DNA of 64,000 nt from Branchiostoma floridae (taxonomy: Eukaryota > Chordata > Leptocardii > Amphioxiformes > Branchiostomatidae), in assembly GCF_000003815.2 (NCBI RefSeq), contig NC_049995.1:4527237-4591236 (forward strand), in the 5' to 3' direction. Under the pieces are notes generated by a model. That model saw nothing but the letters and a program-made list of their open reading frames with translations. It was not told the DNA's origin and did not search any database. Position numbers and translations under genes: made by a program. Below are positions 49,130 through 60,102 of the stretch, one piece after another (within the stretch, counting starts at the first letter, position 1; every line of letters starts with the position of its first letter).

Positions 49130-49956
49130 TATTATCATATAGCCTACCCAAACTGACCCATTTAAGCGACAAATTATTTTATAATACATACACCCTTCAT
49201 TCAGTACATTCAATAGATACAGTTTCAAGGCTTTAAATAACAACAAAGTCGATTTATACAACAAAGTCGTCCCTACAAAAGGCCAACTGGTACCAAGTGG
49301 TACCTAAATAGCAAATGTTTTCTTTGAACAAAGAAACACGCACTACCGATGTTAAAAGAGGGAGCCATCCCCCCTGCCATGCCTGTACTTATTCTCCTAT
49401 CTTGGCAGATCGACGATTCCTGGATATCTCATTCTGATTAGCCAGCGTCCTGTGTGTCTGTCCTTCTGATGGGTTCAAAGTTTCAAAAGTCATTAATGCA
49501 CACGTGCATTAACGAAACGATTAATGCACGGCTGTTGATGGTTTTCCATCTGTTACGGCGTCATAACCAGCATGAAATGGGGCCTTCTGATTGGCCCACG
49601 TCCCCTGGCTATATGATAATATTGAATAAATGCTGCGTCTCATACACTGTAAATTTACTAGAAGTATCATATAGCCAGGCGTTGTGCTAATCAGAGGAGC
49701 CCAATAGACATGACCAAACGTTAACACAACGTCATAGCCATGGGTTTGTGAAGATGAAATCCAGAGCTAGATTATCGTTACAGATGTGATTGAATGTAAA
49801 CACAAATACATGGTGTCTTGACTGATACAGTCATAGTTATAAGATTGAGATGTCTATGTACAACCAAAGATAAGAATGTATATCTTTAATATCCAGACAA
49901 ATAGCATAAATGTTCATCTCTGTTAGTGAATTACAGGCAAAGTTTATTGTGTTTGC

Positions 49957-50374
49957 TAGGGCGTGGTCATATGGTCGTGCGATCGTCGCACGATTTTGAT
50001 GCCATAGGATTTTCAAGCAGGCCGTAATGCCCCCCTCACATTAGGCGAAAATCGATCGGACGACGAGTCTGCAAGCTCTAAATTACGAGGAGTTATGACC
50101 CTGCTGCCGACATAGAATCGACACAAGAAATGGCAGAGTTCCCCCCTTCCCGTCAGGGTCATGCGTCCTCGTAATTTACAGCTCGCAGACTCGTCGTCCG
50201 ATCGATTTTCGCCTAATGTGAGGGGGGTATGACGGAACCAACCACCGACATGGATCCAAAACAGCATTTTGTATACCAAGACGGTTGAACGTTGCAGGAA
50301 AACCTACATTTTTGTCCTCCAAAATGCTCGTTAGTGGTCGCACGACGATCGCACGACCTATGAGGCCACGCCTT
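49957..50374. mobile_element. Nested inverted repeats: one MITE inside another
   Basis: The outer arms (GGCGTGGTCATATGGTCGTGC / GCACGACCTATGAGGCCACGCC) enclose an inner pair at about 50028-50230 whose ~75-bp arms share CCCCCCTCACATTAGGCGAAAATC and ATCGGACGACGAGTCTGC. The outer right end lies 43 bp from the GPCR stop codon, so the structure is in or at its 3'UTR. Confidence 0.88.
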
Positions 50375-50416
50375 AGTCCTTCTTTCATATTGCCTAGATA
50401 AGTAACACTGTAAAGC

Positions 50417-53400
50417 TCACATAGTAAGCTTTCGTTTATGCACGTCATTCTTTTCCAGCTCACTGCTGCTGTCATTGGGGGTGTTTTTATCCCCAGAGTT
50501 AGCCGTCCGGTGAGCCCCAATCTTCCCCATGCCAATTTCTTCCTCCTTTGTAAACTTTGGAGTCTTTGGGGAGACCGCGGAACCCGCCGCAGAGGAGCCC
50601 CCCTTTTGAAACGATTTTGCGAAAGCTTTTTTAAAGTTCTCTCCCATGATCCCATAAACGAAAGGGTTTACAGAAGAGTTGGCATAGCTTAGACATAGAG
50701 CGGTAATTTTTAACCACATGACGACATGTGGGATTTCATTCAGTCCTTCTTTTTCAAAGGCAAACCACAGATTCAGCACGTGATTCGGTGCCCAGGATAC
50801 GGCAAAGAGGATGACAACAGTCGCCACCATGCGAGTAACCTGAAAAATAAAAACATGTCAATATCAGAAAAAAAGTCTTTAAAACGGATAAATCTATTAA
50901 TCTATATTTTCATACGATTAGGCAAACCTTGTTTAAGAAACAGAGGGTAATTCTACATCTACAATTGTTCATTCAATCAATCGGGATTCAAATTATTAAA
51001 ATGGATTGAAAAATACATCACGTTTTTCTGCATTACCATTTTATACTGCACATTTTCTGACAGATGTCAGGAAACTAGTTTATTTCACGCGCAGAGAACC
51101 AGCTTGAACAAAAGAGCATCAATTTTCTGGATCATAAATAGACAGGATCAGCAACCTGGAGCTGTGGGACAGAGCAGGACAAGAACCAGTGGTCAGTCAG
51201 ATACTAAAGAGGAAGTGGTCCTGGATAGGGCACACTCTCCGGAAGCCAACATCCAGCATTACACACCAGGTTCTGACTTGGAACCCTCAGGGCAAGCGGA
51301 AGAGGGGGAGGCCCAGGAATAGTTGGAGGAGAGATACGGAGGAAGAGATGAAAAGTATCTGCAACAGCTGTCAGGATCTGAGGAAGAAAGCCCAGAGGAG
51401 GGTACAATGGAGGACCATCATCGGTGGCCTATGTTCTGACCGGAACAAAGGGCCCAAGTAAGTAAGTAAGTAGTTAGTTTTGCATACTAGTAACTAGGAA
51501 ACCGCCTTTAGAAGTAACACGCTATTTTTGTACAAGGTTTGATCCAATCACACATTTAAGATGACTCAGCTTTTTGGCTAAGGCATGGGGTTTCTTTTAA
51601 CGTTCTATCCAACTAACAAGACATTCATTCATGTATCAAAGAAGAGAACTAGAGTAGTTAAAGTGATACTAGTGTGGTACACTGGTATCACTTGCCAAGC
51701 TGACAACTACATTCATGGCTTGGTGGCACTTTTACAACTATCCAACAACTATAGTCATGGCTACCTCCCTAGAGTCACTTCTACAAGTATAATCATTAGG
51801 CTACAACACAACATTTTTGTCTATTTTGGTCTATCTGACCATTCCCGAAGTTGTTTTTTTTTCTGAAATCAGGCAAAACTTAATGAGCGCGCTGATGTCA
51901 TCCATACATGCGCGCTATGGCCTAAAGCTTTGGGTCCCCTTTAACGTCTTATCATAGGAACATCTCCAGCAAAAGGTATTCATTTTCACCCGTGTAAAAT
52001 GCATTTCCAATGGGCGCATTATCGAGGCATGTCAGGGATGTTGGACTGCCACCCTGAAGGTGGTATCTCACTGCACTTGCGTCACGCTTGCGTCACGCTT
52101 GCGTCACTGCGGTGTTCGAAAGATGCTCAACGAATTTCAGATAAAGAACGGATTTTCTTACTTATTTGTGTATTTTGTCGTCTTCCAAGTCATACTTTTA
52201 CGTATCACGCAATGTCTAAATTATTTTTAAAAATCGGATAAAATAACAAAAAGTAAACGAAACCCCGCAGTGACGCAAGCTTGACGCAAGTGCAGTGAGA
52301 TACCACCTTAATGCCATGTTGATTTGATCCTATGTATGACAGCCTCTGGGAATTCCAAAACGTTTGCGAGCGTGTGAATAAAAAAAGTTTGGTAAAAAAA
52401 ACATTGCCATTATGAAATCTAAGTGGTCAGGAATCACACTCTCACACTCACTCCGGCGAGCTCGCTCGGAATCTCCACGTAACTAGCTTCCTCCACCCCT
52501 CTTTATCACCCATCGCTGAACAAATAATTGAGCATACAGGACCGAACAATAGATTCTTCATTTTTGCTCTTTCACATCTTCTCTTTTGACCTTTGAATTA
52601 ACGTTGACATTCTATGGCATTTGTTTGCAATCTACGGTGTATTTGTGCTAATTTCACAGACATTCCGTACAATTCACAGGACGTTTTAAAGCTTATTAAG
52701 TTTCGAAACGGCCGAAAATTGATGAGCACACGGATATCATCCACATAATAAAATCAATAACGCCTAATCACCAGGCCAACAAAAGCTACAAAGAAGGACC
52801 TTGAATTTCATTTGGAATATGAACCGTGATGCCCTCAATCGTACACGCTTGGTGGGCAGATAAAATTTTACATTGTAACGTACATCAGTTGCATTCTGTG
52901 TCTTTATTTTGGGGTTGGATGTCCGCAACAACTTTTCTCGAAGTGTGCTATGTCGTGCGTGGCGAGTATTCATGTGTATAGAAGGCTTACATGATTGTGC
53001 TGTGCACCACATAGGGTAGGTGCTAACAAACAAGCAGAACCCGTTCCCACTTTAGCTTGTCCTTGAAGAAAAACTTATCATGATATCAAAGTTCGGCTTC
53101 TCCGCCATAGTAGTTAGTTTTGCATAAACAGAAAGGCCTGTCATTTATATGGGCTTCCACCCTGATCACAAGGCCAACTAATACTGCAATGAAGGACCTT
53201 GAATTTCTTTCAAATTGATAGGTGAACCGTCATGCCCTACATCGTACATAGTGGATGGACAGATCAAATTTTACAAAGTAAGGTGCATCACTTGCATTCT
53301 GTGTATTCATTTCGAGTTGGATGTTCGCAACAACTTTTTTTTCGAAGCGTGCTATTTCGTGTGTTGTGAGTATTAATGTGTATAGAAGGCTAACATGTAC

Positions 53401-56400
53401 TGTGCTCTACATAGGGTATCAGCAAGTTGATGGTGGCCACCTAAACACTAAGAAGAAGAAGAAGACAAGCAGAAAACCGTTTCGAGCTTGTCCTTGAAGA
53501 AACACGTATTAGAGCTCGGCTTTTCCGCCATTATAGTTTGTTTTACATAAGCAGGAAGACCTGTCATTGATATGGGCTGCCATCCTGATCACAAGGCCAA
53601 CTAATACTGCAATGAAGAACCTTGAACTTCTTTCAAATTGATAGGTGAACTGTGATGCTCTACATCGTACATAGTGGATGGGCAGATCAAATTTTACACT
53701 GTACATCACTTGCATTCTGCGCATTCATTTTGGTGGTGGACGTCCGCAACATTTTTTTTCGAAGAGTACTATATCGTGCATGGTGAGTATTCATGTGTAT
53801 GGAAGACTAACATGTGCTGTGCACCAGATAGCGTACCAGTACGTGCGGAACATCCACACGCGGATGGTACAATATTGTAAGGTCGGATATCATGCCAAAG
53901 AGGATTATGGCTTAGAAAGGTTACATGTAGATATTTCATGGAAAAGTTAAACTATTTTCTAACTTTTGAAACTGTTTTCCAACTTTTTCAACTTTTTAAG
54001 TATTTGACTGACATGACTTTTCAACTGACCCACTCAGTCGTCTTCAACTGGTCGATAAGGCGTCAGAAGGATAACGCCTGACAACCTTTTACCAGTTTTG
54101 ACCTTTTATTCAAAAGTCTTCATTAGAATGACAAGAGAGCGGTACCGCACTGGCTTTTATATCGTCGTGACCGTCACCCAAAGAGCTCTCAGTCGTCTTC
54201 AACTGTTTGAACCTGTCACAGTGGATATGTGACTTCCTACATGTGTGACGTCAGCAATGGGTCAAAGGTTATAGGAAGTCGATATCGACTCCCTTCCCGG
54301 TTGAGGTCGGTTTGGCACACACTACGCTTTTCGACTGCCTCGTTTCAGATATTGACTTCCGGCAACCTTTGATCCATTGCTGACGTCACACGTTCAGACA
54401 ATCACGTGTCACACAGATTTTGTCAGACAGCTGAAAGAGAGTGAGCGACTCGAAAATTCCACTGAGTCCAACTTTTGAGTTGGCAACAGTTTAACTTTCC
54501 TATAATGTAATTCAACAACTTAGATGACCAACCGTCACTTCTCTGGGAAGTGATTGATAGTGATCGTTAATACTCTCATGGGAGGCAGTTACCACCATCT
54601 CGACGTGGAAAGATACAAATCATGATGACCAAGGGATTTTTAAAGTTTTTGCAGGTTAAAACAAAGAAAGGTTAAAGAGATTGGGCAGCGATTGATGATG
54701 ATCATTAACAGTCTCTAGTGAGGCAGTTGGAGATTTGTGACTCCAAGACACCACTTGGGTCATCACGTTTCAACATCCATCTGTCTTCTTACGCTGTCTT
54801 TTTTTGGCTCGTGGGTACGATTAATATCAGGACAACGACTGACAGAAACGTAGATAATCTAATCTTATGACAAATGCATGCATATTATCTGAGTTTTCAA
54901 GGACACCGTCTGGTAGTTTTCTTGAGGTTTTCAGCAGATAAGATAACGCTGCCATTGAAAAGGAATCATTTCTTGCTGCTATCATGTATCCACCTGCGTC
55001 ATAAGATTAATTATTTTCGCGAGATAATTCACGTTTCCTGTCGGCTCACAAATTGGACGGATGTGCCCTAATTCCTAACGGTCTTTTTCCATTGGTTCCC
55101 TCTTCTACCTCCCCCTATATCTCTCATTCGTCGTTGCTCACTCCTCGTGAGCGGTGCGCACGTTTACCCTATTCCCGTGTCTGTCCAGTTTGTGAATAGG
55201 CAGGAAACAGTTCTTTTCGGAGTTTGCGAAGAAGAGAAATCTTTGGCTGTCTTATCTATAGCAACAGCATTTTCCTTCAAATTGCAAACGTATTTGTGCG
55301 TCAGTGACTTCACTTTATTTTAGCTGGTCGTGTACGACCGCTTGGTGGCCGACTAGAAGTTATTTTTGGCGAGGTCTCTTTCTTTGACTTTCTTTTTTCT
55401 TTCTTTGACGAAAGTTCTCTAAAGACATCTAAATAGTAGTAGTAATAGCCTTTACTGCACATTCATGTCCTATTGTGCTAAATACAGGCATATAGATACA
55501 AAAGGTCGTAATACATTACAGACGGTTTCTCTAAGACTAATCTAAAATATGGGTTTATGCTAATACATTTGTTCGGCTTTTTCCCGTGTCTTAGTAATGT
55601 TAAAAATGTAGCTTGAGATGTGTTTGTAAAATGTCGTTTGATCAAAACTCATGAGAAAAATCATTTTTCACTGAAAGGCCTATTCTCTGATTGGCTGACA
55701 GCTGGTTTAGGGGAGGGGGGCGTCCACAGGAACTAAGAGTGACGGTTGAGAAAGCAGGGTACATCCAGACAGGCGTTATCGCTGTTGTATGTCCCTGTGT
55801 AGGAGGATGCTTTAACACTATCTTTATTCACTTCCTACCTTCTTTTTTCTCGCCATGACGTGTTGCTGCGCCACTGACGTATTCGCGGCCATGGTTGCTA
55901 GGTAACGAAGGATGAGGCAGTGGCAGACAACGCTGGTTGTCAGGGGGATGACGTAACTGATGAGTACCGTGTAGATGATGTAGGCCGGGTATTCGTTAGG
56001 TGAGGGGAAGTCCTCCAGGCAGATCAGCTTGACGCCGTACCAGTCGCGCTCAAACACCTTCATGAAGAAGGCGATCGGCAGGGACAGGAGAAAGGAACCT
56101 GGAAGAATGTAGAAAACTCTTTCAAAAACGTTACTTTTAATCCTCGGCCTATACAAAATATCTGGAGGGAGGCTCTGCTTAGGCCTAGGTCATATTTCCA
56201 AAACCGGGGCCAAGTCGGGCAGATTTCGGGAGCGAAAAGAATAATATAAAAGACATCAAAATACACAAGATATCGAAATAAGATGCGTGGGCATGATTTG
56301 TGTACATTTCTAGGTATACATTCTAATTTTACGTTTCTTTAAACATCCCGGCCGGGCCCCGGTTTGAAAATGTGACCTAAGCCTTAACCGGCTGAGGTTT

Positions 56401-59400
56401 CCGCTTTTGTGGGCGTGGTCTTTTTACCAGTTTTTACCAGCCAATCAAAGAATAAGTTTTTCCTAGTGAAAACATTAGGGCGATTTTCTGATTGGCTGAC
56501 CACGGCCATAAAGGTGGGTGAAACCTCCACCAGGTTTATTCCTGCCTACGTCACATTTCCAAACCGGAGCCCGACCGGGCGGCTTTCGGGAGCAAAGAAA
56601 ATATGATATAATAGAAACCAGAATAAAAAAAACGTAAAAACGAGAGACGTGGGCATGATAAATTGTGTTCCTGCGTGATTTATGGGTGTACATTTTAATT
56701 TTCGTTTTCTAGAACAGCAGAGTATATTGCATCATGTATAAAAGCTCATTGATTGTATAGACCGCACGGGGCTCATGAAAATGTCAGGCCATCAATCAAG
56801 TATTAAGTACTTTGCATATAGACAGTTTATCGTTTATGTACTTAAGCCCCCGGATCTGCTTTTATTATATGATATGATCTATTTGGCCCTAGCGTTTTAG
56901 GAGATTACATCGGTCATTGACACAGAGTACGAAAAGAAGATTTGTATTTCTTACACGTCTCGATATAAGGTAGCAGAACACAGTATTGACTCCCCGGGGT
57001 CCATGATGCGGGTACATAAAGTAGTACGGATAAACTTGTTAAAGGAGAGGTAGAAAACCTTATTTGAGGGGCAGCCAGATATAACCTGTGCTACGTGGTC
57101 AGAGAAGATGTCGACTTTGAGACTGTATGATCTGGAAAGCTATTTCGTGTATAAATGCGCCCTATTACGCAACTGCGTTTCTAGTGTGAACCAGCTGCAG
57201 TTATTTGACCTCCGCAGAGGGGCATTTCAAAGTGGGTGTCAGAAGGCGATACGCCGACAATATTTTCTATTTATTTTATATTGTGACTTGTACCCTAATA
57301 TCAAACATATTTTGGTATTCCAAAAGTGCACCCTATTATATATCATACTTTTTCCGCATCTAAGCCAGTCACCTTGTGGTCCTAAACTATAGAAATCCCC
57401 ATAGGCCGAAAACTATGTTCTGCTGGCATAAGTTATGGGCGAGAACAACGAATTGCAAAACGGCAGGCGCCACAGTTGAGTTGGGCAGTAGAAGGCACAA
57501 AATGGGAATACGATTATAGTGCCACCTAAAATATTTTAAAATGCTCTTTTTCCTTAGGAATTTTGGCCCAATCTGGAGACATTTAGGTTAGAAGGAACAG
57601 TACTTGGCGTAAAGACAGATTTTAGTTGGATTATACTTGTGGTATCGGGCGAAAACTGGTTAAAGGTGAGATTTCTTAATCATAGATTGAGCATTTCTTT
57701 GGAGCTTGAGTCGGTTCAAACCCTGTTTCCTACGGTTACAAAGATGACCTTTAAATATTAGAGAAGAATTTCGATGATTGAAATCGAGGTTAGTACTTAA
57801 GTCGTCTTTTAGTGTATTTTAACATGCATGCTTTCCTATGGACAGGTCTAACTGCGGTATCTGCCCTAAAGACAGGCATGCATCTTGATGGATATGTCTT
57901 TACGTTTCGCTATACAGCCTGTACTGCACCCGGGGATTGTAACACAAAACGGCGTTATGCAACGAAGGTAATAGTATACTCAATACAAAGTGTACTGTAA
58001 CAACTAGTGGATAAGATTTGTGACCGGTCAGACGTTCCAAACAGGGCCCGCTTTCTTTTGTCAGCGACTGGACGGAATCTGCATTCCAACGTGTACGAAT
58101 TGATAAATAAAAGAGGCGTTATGTAACAAAATATTCAGGGAGCGGTATTACGCGTGTGTACATTCCAGTTCCTTATTTATATTTATTATTAAAACCTTTT
58201 TTTCTGTTCGATAACCAGTCTTCAGGGTAAAGGTCAAGGTCAAAAACAACCGCAAACTTGACTTAAACCAAATAATGCCAATACGCAAATGATATGGACT
58301 TGTATATACGCACTGGTGTGACCCCTCACTTAGCTGAGAACCACAAGGGAGTTAAGCGACAAAATCACACAGCTTGCTCCCTACCTTACCGGCTCAAATG
58401 ATGTCGGTGGTGTATAGTGAGTAGTAGTGAATTGTGCACCAAAAGGTGATCAATTTGAAGCCCTCTCAGAGAGATCAGAACGGATGTGTGGTGACAGGAA
58501 TTCTAGGTAATATGTCAAAGGTAAAGGCTCGAAAAAAAAAACGGCTGGACGTTGTTATGTAAATCGAAACAATGGCCACACAATGGTTGTAAGTTTAGCC
58601 AAGGAGCTTTTATCAAGCTTCTGGGTTTAACGCAACGAAGCCCACGTGCTTAGCTATAAACGCGAATAACTCGCCAACAACAAGAGCTATTAAAAACGGA
58701 TTGCACTGTTCAACTCCCCACAAAGAGACCTTTCCAATGATACCATAGTTTGCCTATTTCGGACACTTTTCAAAAATCCACATTTTTGGTTACTGTTATC
58801 GGTGCTTAGCTATAAACGCGAATGACTCGCCAACAACAAGAGCTATTAAAAAACGGATTGCAGTGTTCAACTCCCCACAAAGAGACATTTCCAATGATAC
58901 CATAGTTTGCCTCTTTCGGACACTTTACAAAAATCCACATTTTTGGTTACTGTTATCGGTGCTTAGCTATAAACGTGAATAACTCGCCAACAACAAGAGC
59001 TATTAAAAACGGATTGCAGTGTTCAACTCCCCACAAAGAGACTTTTCCAATGATACCATAGCTTGCCTATTTCGGACACTTTTGAAAAATCCACATTTTT
59101 GGTTACTGTTATCGGTGCTTAGCTATAAACGCGAGAAACTCGCCAACAACAAGAGCTATTAAAAAACGGATTGCAGTGTTCAACTCCCCACAAAGAGACC
59201 TTTCCAATGATACCATAGCTTGCCTATTTCGGACACTTTTGAAAAATCCACATTTTTGGTCGCGGTTAGGGGGACTTAGATATAAACGCGAATAACTCGC
59301 CAACAACAAGAGCTATTAAAAAACGGATTGTAGTGTTCAACTCCCCACAAAGAGACCTTTCCAATGATACCATAGTTTGCCTATTTCGGACACTTTTCAA

Positions 59401-60102
59401 AAATCCACATTTTTGGTTACTGTTATCCTTGGTTTTACAAAATAAAAATATCCATTCAATGGTCAAGACAATACGAGCGATCGCGATGATGTCACAGTGA
59501 CGCAGTGGTAGGCAAAAAACAGTTTTTTGGCAAAAGATTGATTTACATATTAACCGGTAATTTGATCTGCTAATTCAAATGTCAATTTTCAATCCAATCT
59601 GCTGACGTCCTGGCAGGCACCAACCGCTGAATACCCCGGATATAAACAACAACAGCGATCGCTTGTATGGCTGTTTTTGATTTCGGGGCCTTTACATTTG
59701 AAACATTCTCGCCGCACATGCATCCTTACCTCTGAGGTAGAGCTAATTGTGTGACCACTAACTTAGCTACGACTCTCAAGAAAGTTTAGACACAAAATCA
59801 CACCCCTTGCTTTATACCTTTTGGACCAAATGATGGCGGCGGTGGTGAGTTGTGAGTACCTATAGTACACCAAAAGATAGTCTTATATATACGCACTCAT
59901 GTGAAAATACCTTTACCTACAAGTCGAAATTACCCCCCTCCCCTCCCCCCTTGCTTCCCAACTTACCGGCCCAAATGATGGCGGTGGTGAGTAAGACTCC
60001 GACAGACGTCCTGAACCAGGGCGTCTTGAATGGTCTGACGATGGCCCAGAACCGGTCCAGACTTAGAACAGCCAGGGTCATGCAGGTCGCCTGGGCTGTG
60101 AC
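50417..60102 (-). CDS. Class A peptide GPCR, kisspeptin/galanin receptor-like, three 3' exons
   Basis: Exons: 59967-60102 (TM3, intracellular loop 2, TM4), 55839-56098 (extracellular loop 2, TM5, loop 3), 50417-50839 (TM6, TM7, tail), all GT-AG and in frame. Visible: A-Q-A-T-C-M-T-L near TM3; D-R-F in place of D-R-Y; the loop-2 cysteine in L-I-C-L-E-D-F-P-S; S-W-A-P in TM6; N-S-S-V-N-P-F-V-Y (NPxxY) in TM7; helix 8 G-E-N-F-K-K-A-F. The Q-A-T-C-x-T-L and S-Y-x-N-S-x-x-N-P patterns are typical of kisspeptin and galanin receptors, which couple to Gq or Gi. The tail is serine/lysine-rich and lacks an obvious palmitoylation cysteine. Exons for the N-terminus, TM1 and TM2 were not found in 60103-64000 and probably lie beyond the window. 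Confidence 0.88.
51107..51475 (+). mobile_element. RTE-like LINE 3' end
   Basis: Reads L-K-R-K-W-S-W-I-G-H-T-L-R-K then W-N-P-Q-G-K-R-K-R-G-R-P-R-N-S-W-R-R, the end of an RTE-type reverse transcriptase, followed by R-N-K-G-P-K, stop and a TAAGTAAGTAAG tail typical of RTE 3' ends. 5'-truncated, in a GPCR intron. Confidence 0.85.
51540..51935. mobile_element. DNA-transposon remnant related to 29552-30089
   Basis: Shares AACTATCCAACAACTAT/GGCACTTTTACAACTAT-type blocks and GCGCGCTGATGTCATCCAT with the element at 29552. Outer ends (CTTTTTGGCTAAGGCATGGGG / TATGGCCTAAAGC) are imperfect inverses. Confidence 0.5.
52057..52309. mobile_element. 253-bp MITE with the same ends as the 35158 element
   Basis: AAGGTGGTATCTCACTGCACTTG at the left and its exact inverse at the right, with GCGTCACGCTT repeated inside the left arm and TGCGGxGTTCG as the inner edge on both sides. 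No coding capacity. In a GPCR intron. Confidence 0.92.
52770..53835. repeat. Three tandem copies of a ~400-bp unit
   Basis: The phrase AAGGCCAACTAATACTGCAATGAAG (first copy diverged) begins units near 52772, 53171 and 53597. Each continues through CCTTGAATTTC, GCAGATCAAATTTTACA, TGCATTCTGTGT, CCGCAACAACTTTT and GAGTATTCATGTGTATAGAAG. Units one and two also carry GCTTGTCCTTGAAGAAA. Spacing is 399 and 426 bp. No gene content. Confidence 0.88.
54241..54397. mobile_element. MITE whose arms carry CRE-type TGACGTCA motifs
   Basis: The left arm TGTGTGACGTCAGCAATGGGTC...GGAAGTCGATATC is mirrored by GATATTGACTTCC...GATCCATTGCTGACGTCACACG. A perfect TGACGTCA palindrome sits in each arm (54246-54253, 54381-54388). 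Degenerate relatives lie near 38905-38945 and 62900-62925. Confidence 0.82.
56183..56395. mobile_element. MITE with GGTCATATTTCCAAAACCGGGGCC ends
   Basis: The left arm TAGGTCATATTTCCAAAACCGGGGCC is mirrored by GGCCCCGGTTTGAAAATGTGACCTAAG. A partial second copy at 56545-56710 retains the left arm and interior (GGGAGCAAAGAAAA, CGTGGGCATGATAAATTGTG). Confidence 0.8.
56720..58290. other. GPCR intron, no gene seen
   Basis: AT-rich intronic sequence between GPCR exons. No exon with conserved coding and no recognisable element. Confidence 0.5.
58295..59885 (-). repeat. Two intronic copies of the GPCR TM4 exon tail with donor
   Basis: The 3' end of the exon at 59967-60102 (minus strand CACCACCGCCATCATTTGG then GCCG|GTAAG) recurs at 58382-58410 with the donor preserved (GAGCCG|GTAAGG) and at 59812-59845 with an altered donor. 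Flanking intron (TGTGACC..AACTTAGCT...AAAATCACAC and CACCAAAAG) is repeated as well. Neither copy shows a clear upstream acceptor. Confidence 0.75.
58646..59432. repeat. Satellite: five tandem copies of a 156-157 bp unit
   Basis: Units start with GTGCTTAGCTATAAACGCGA at 58646, 58802, 58959 and 59115, and a diverged start at 59271. Each contains AACTCGCCAACAACAAGAGC, ACTCCCCACAAAGAGAC and AAAATCCACATTTTTGGTTAC. Copies are ~95% alike by eye. In a GPCR intron. Confidence 0.95.

Larger units (their letters stand above)
48569..50416. other. Intergenic / GPCR 3'UTR, rich in hairpins
   Basis: No coding exon. It holds a short perfect-armed hairpin (49061-49129), an imperfect inverted repeat of MITE type (about 49577-49712, CTGGCTATATGATA ends) and the nested inverted repeats at 49957-50374. 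Confidence 0.6.

Noticed and set aside
59109..59466. Minus-strand frames repeating C-G-F-x-K-S-V-R-N-R-Q in the satellite
   Set aside because: The unit length of 156-157 bp is not constantly a multiple of three, so the frame breaks between units. It is a by-product of the repeat.
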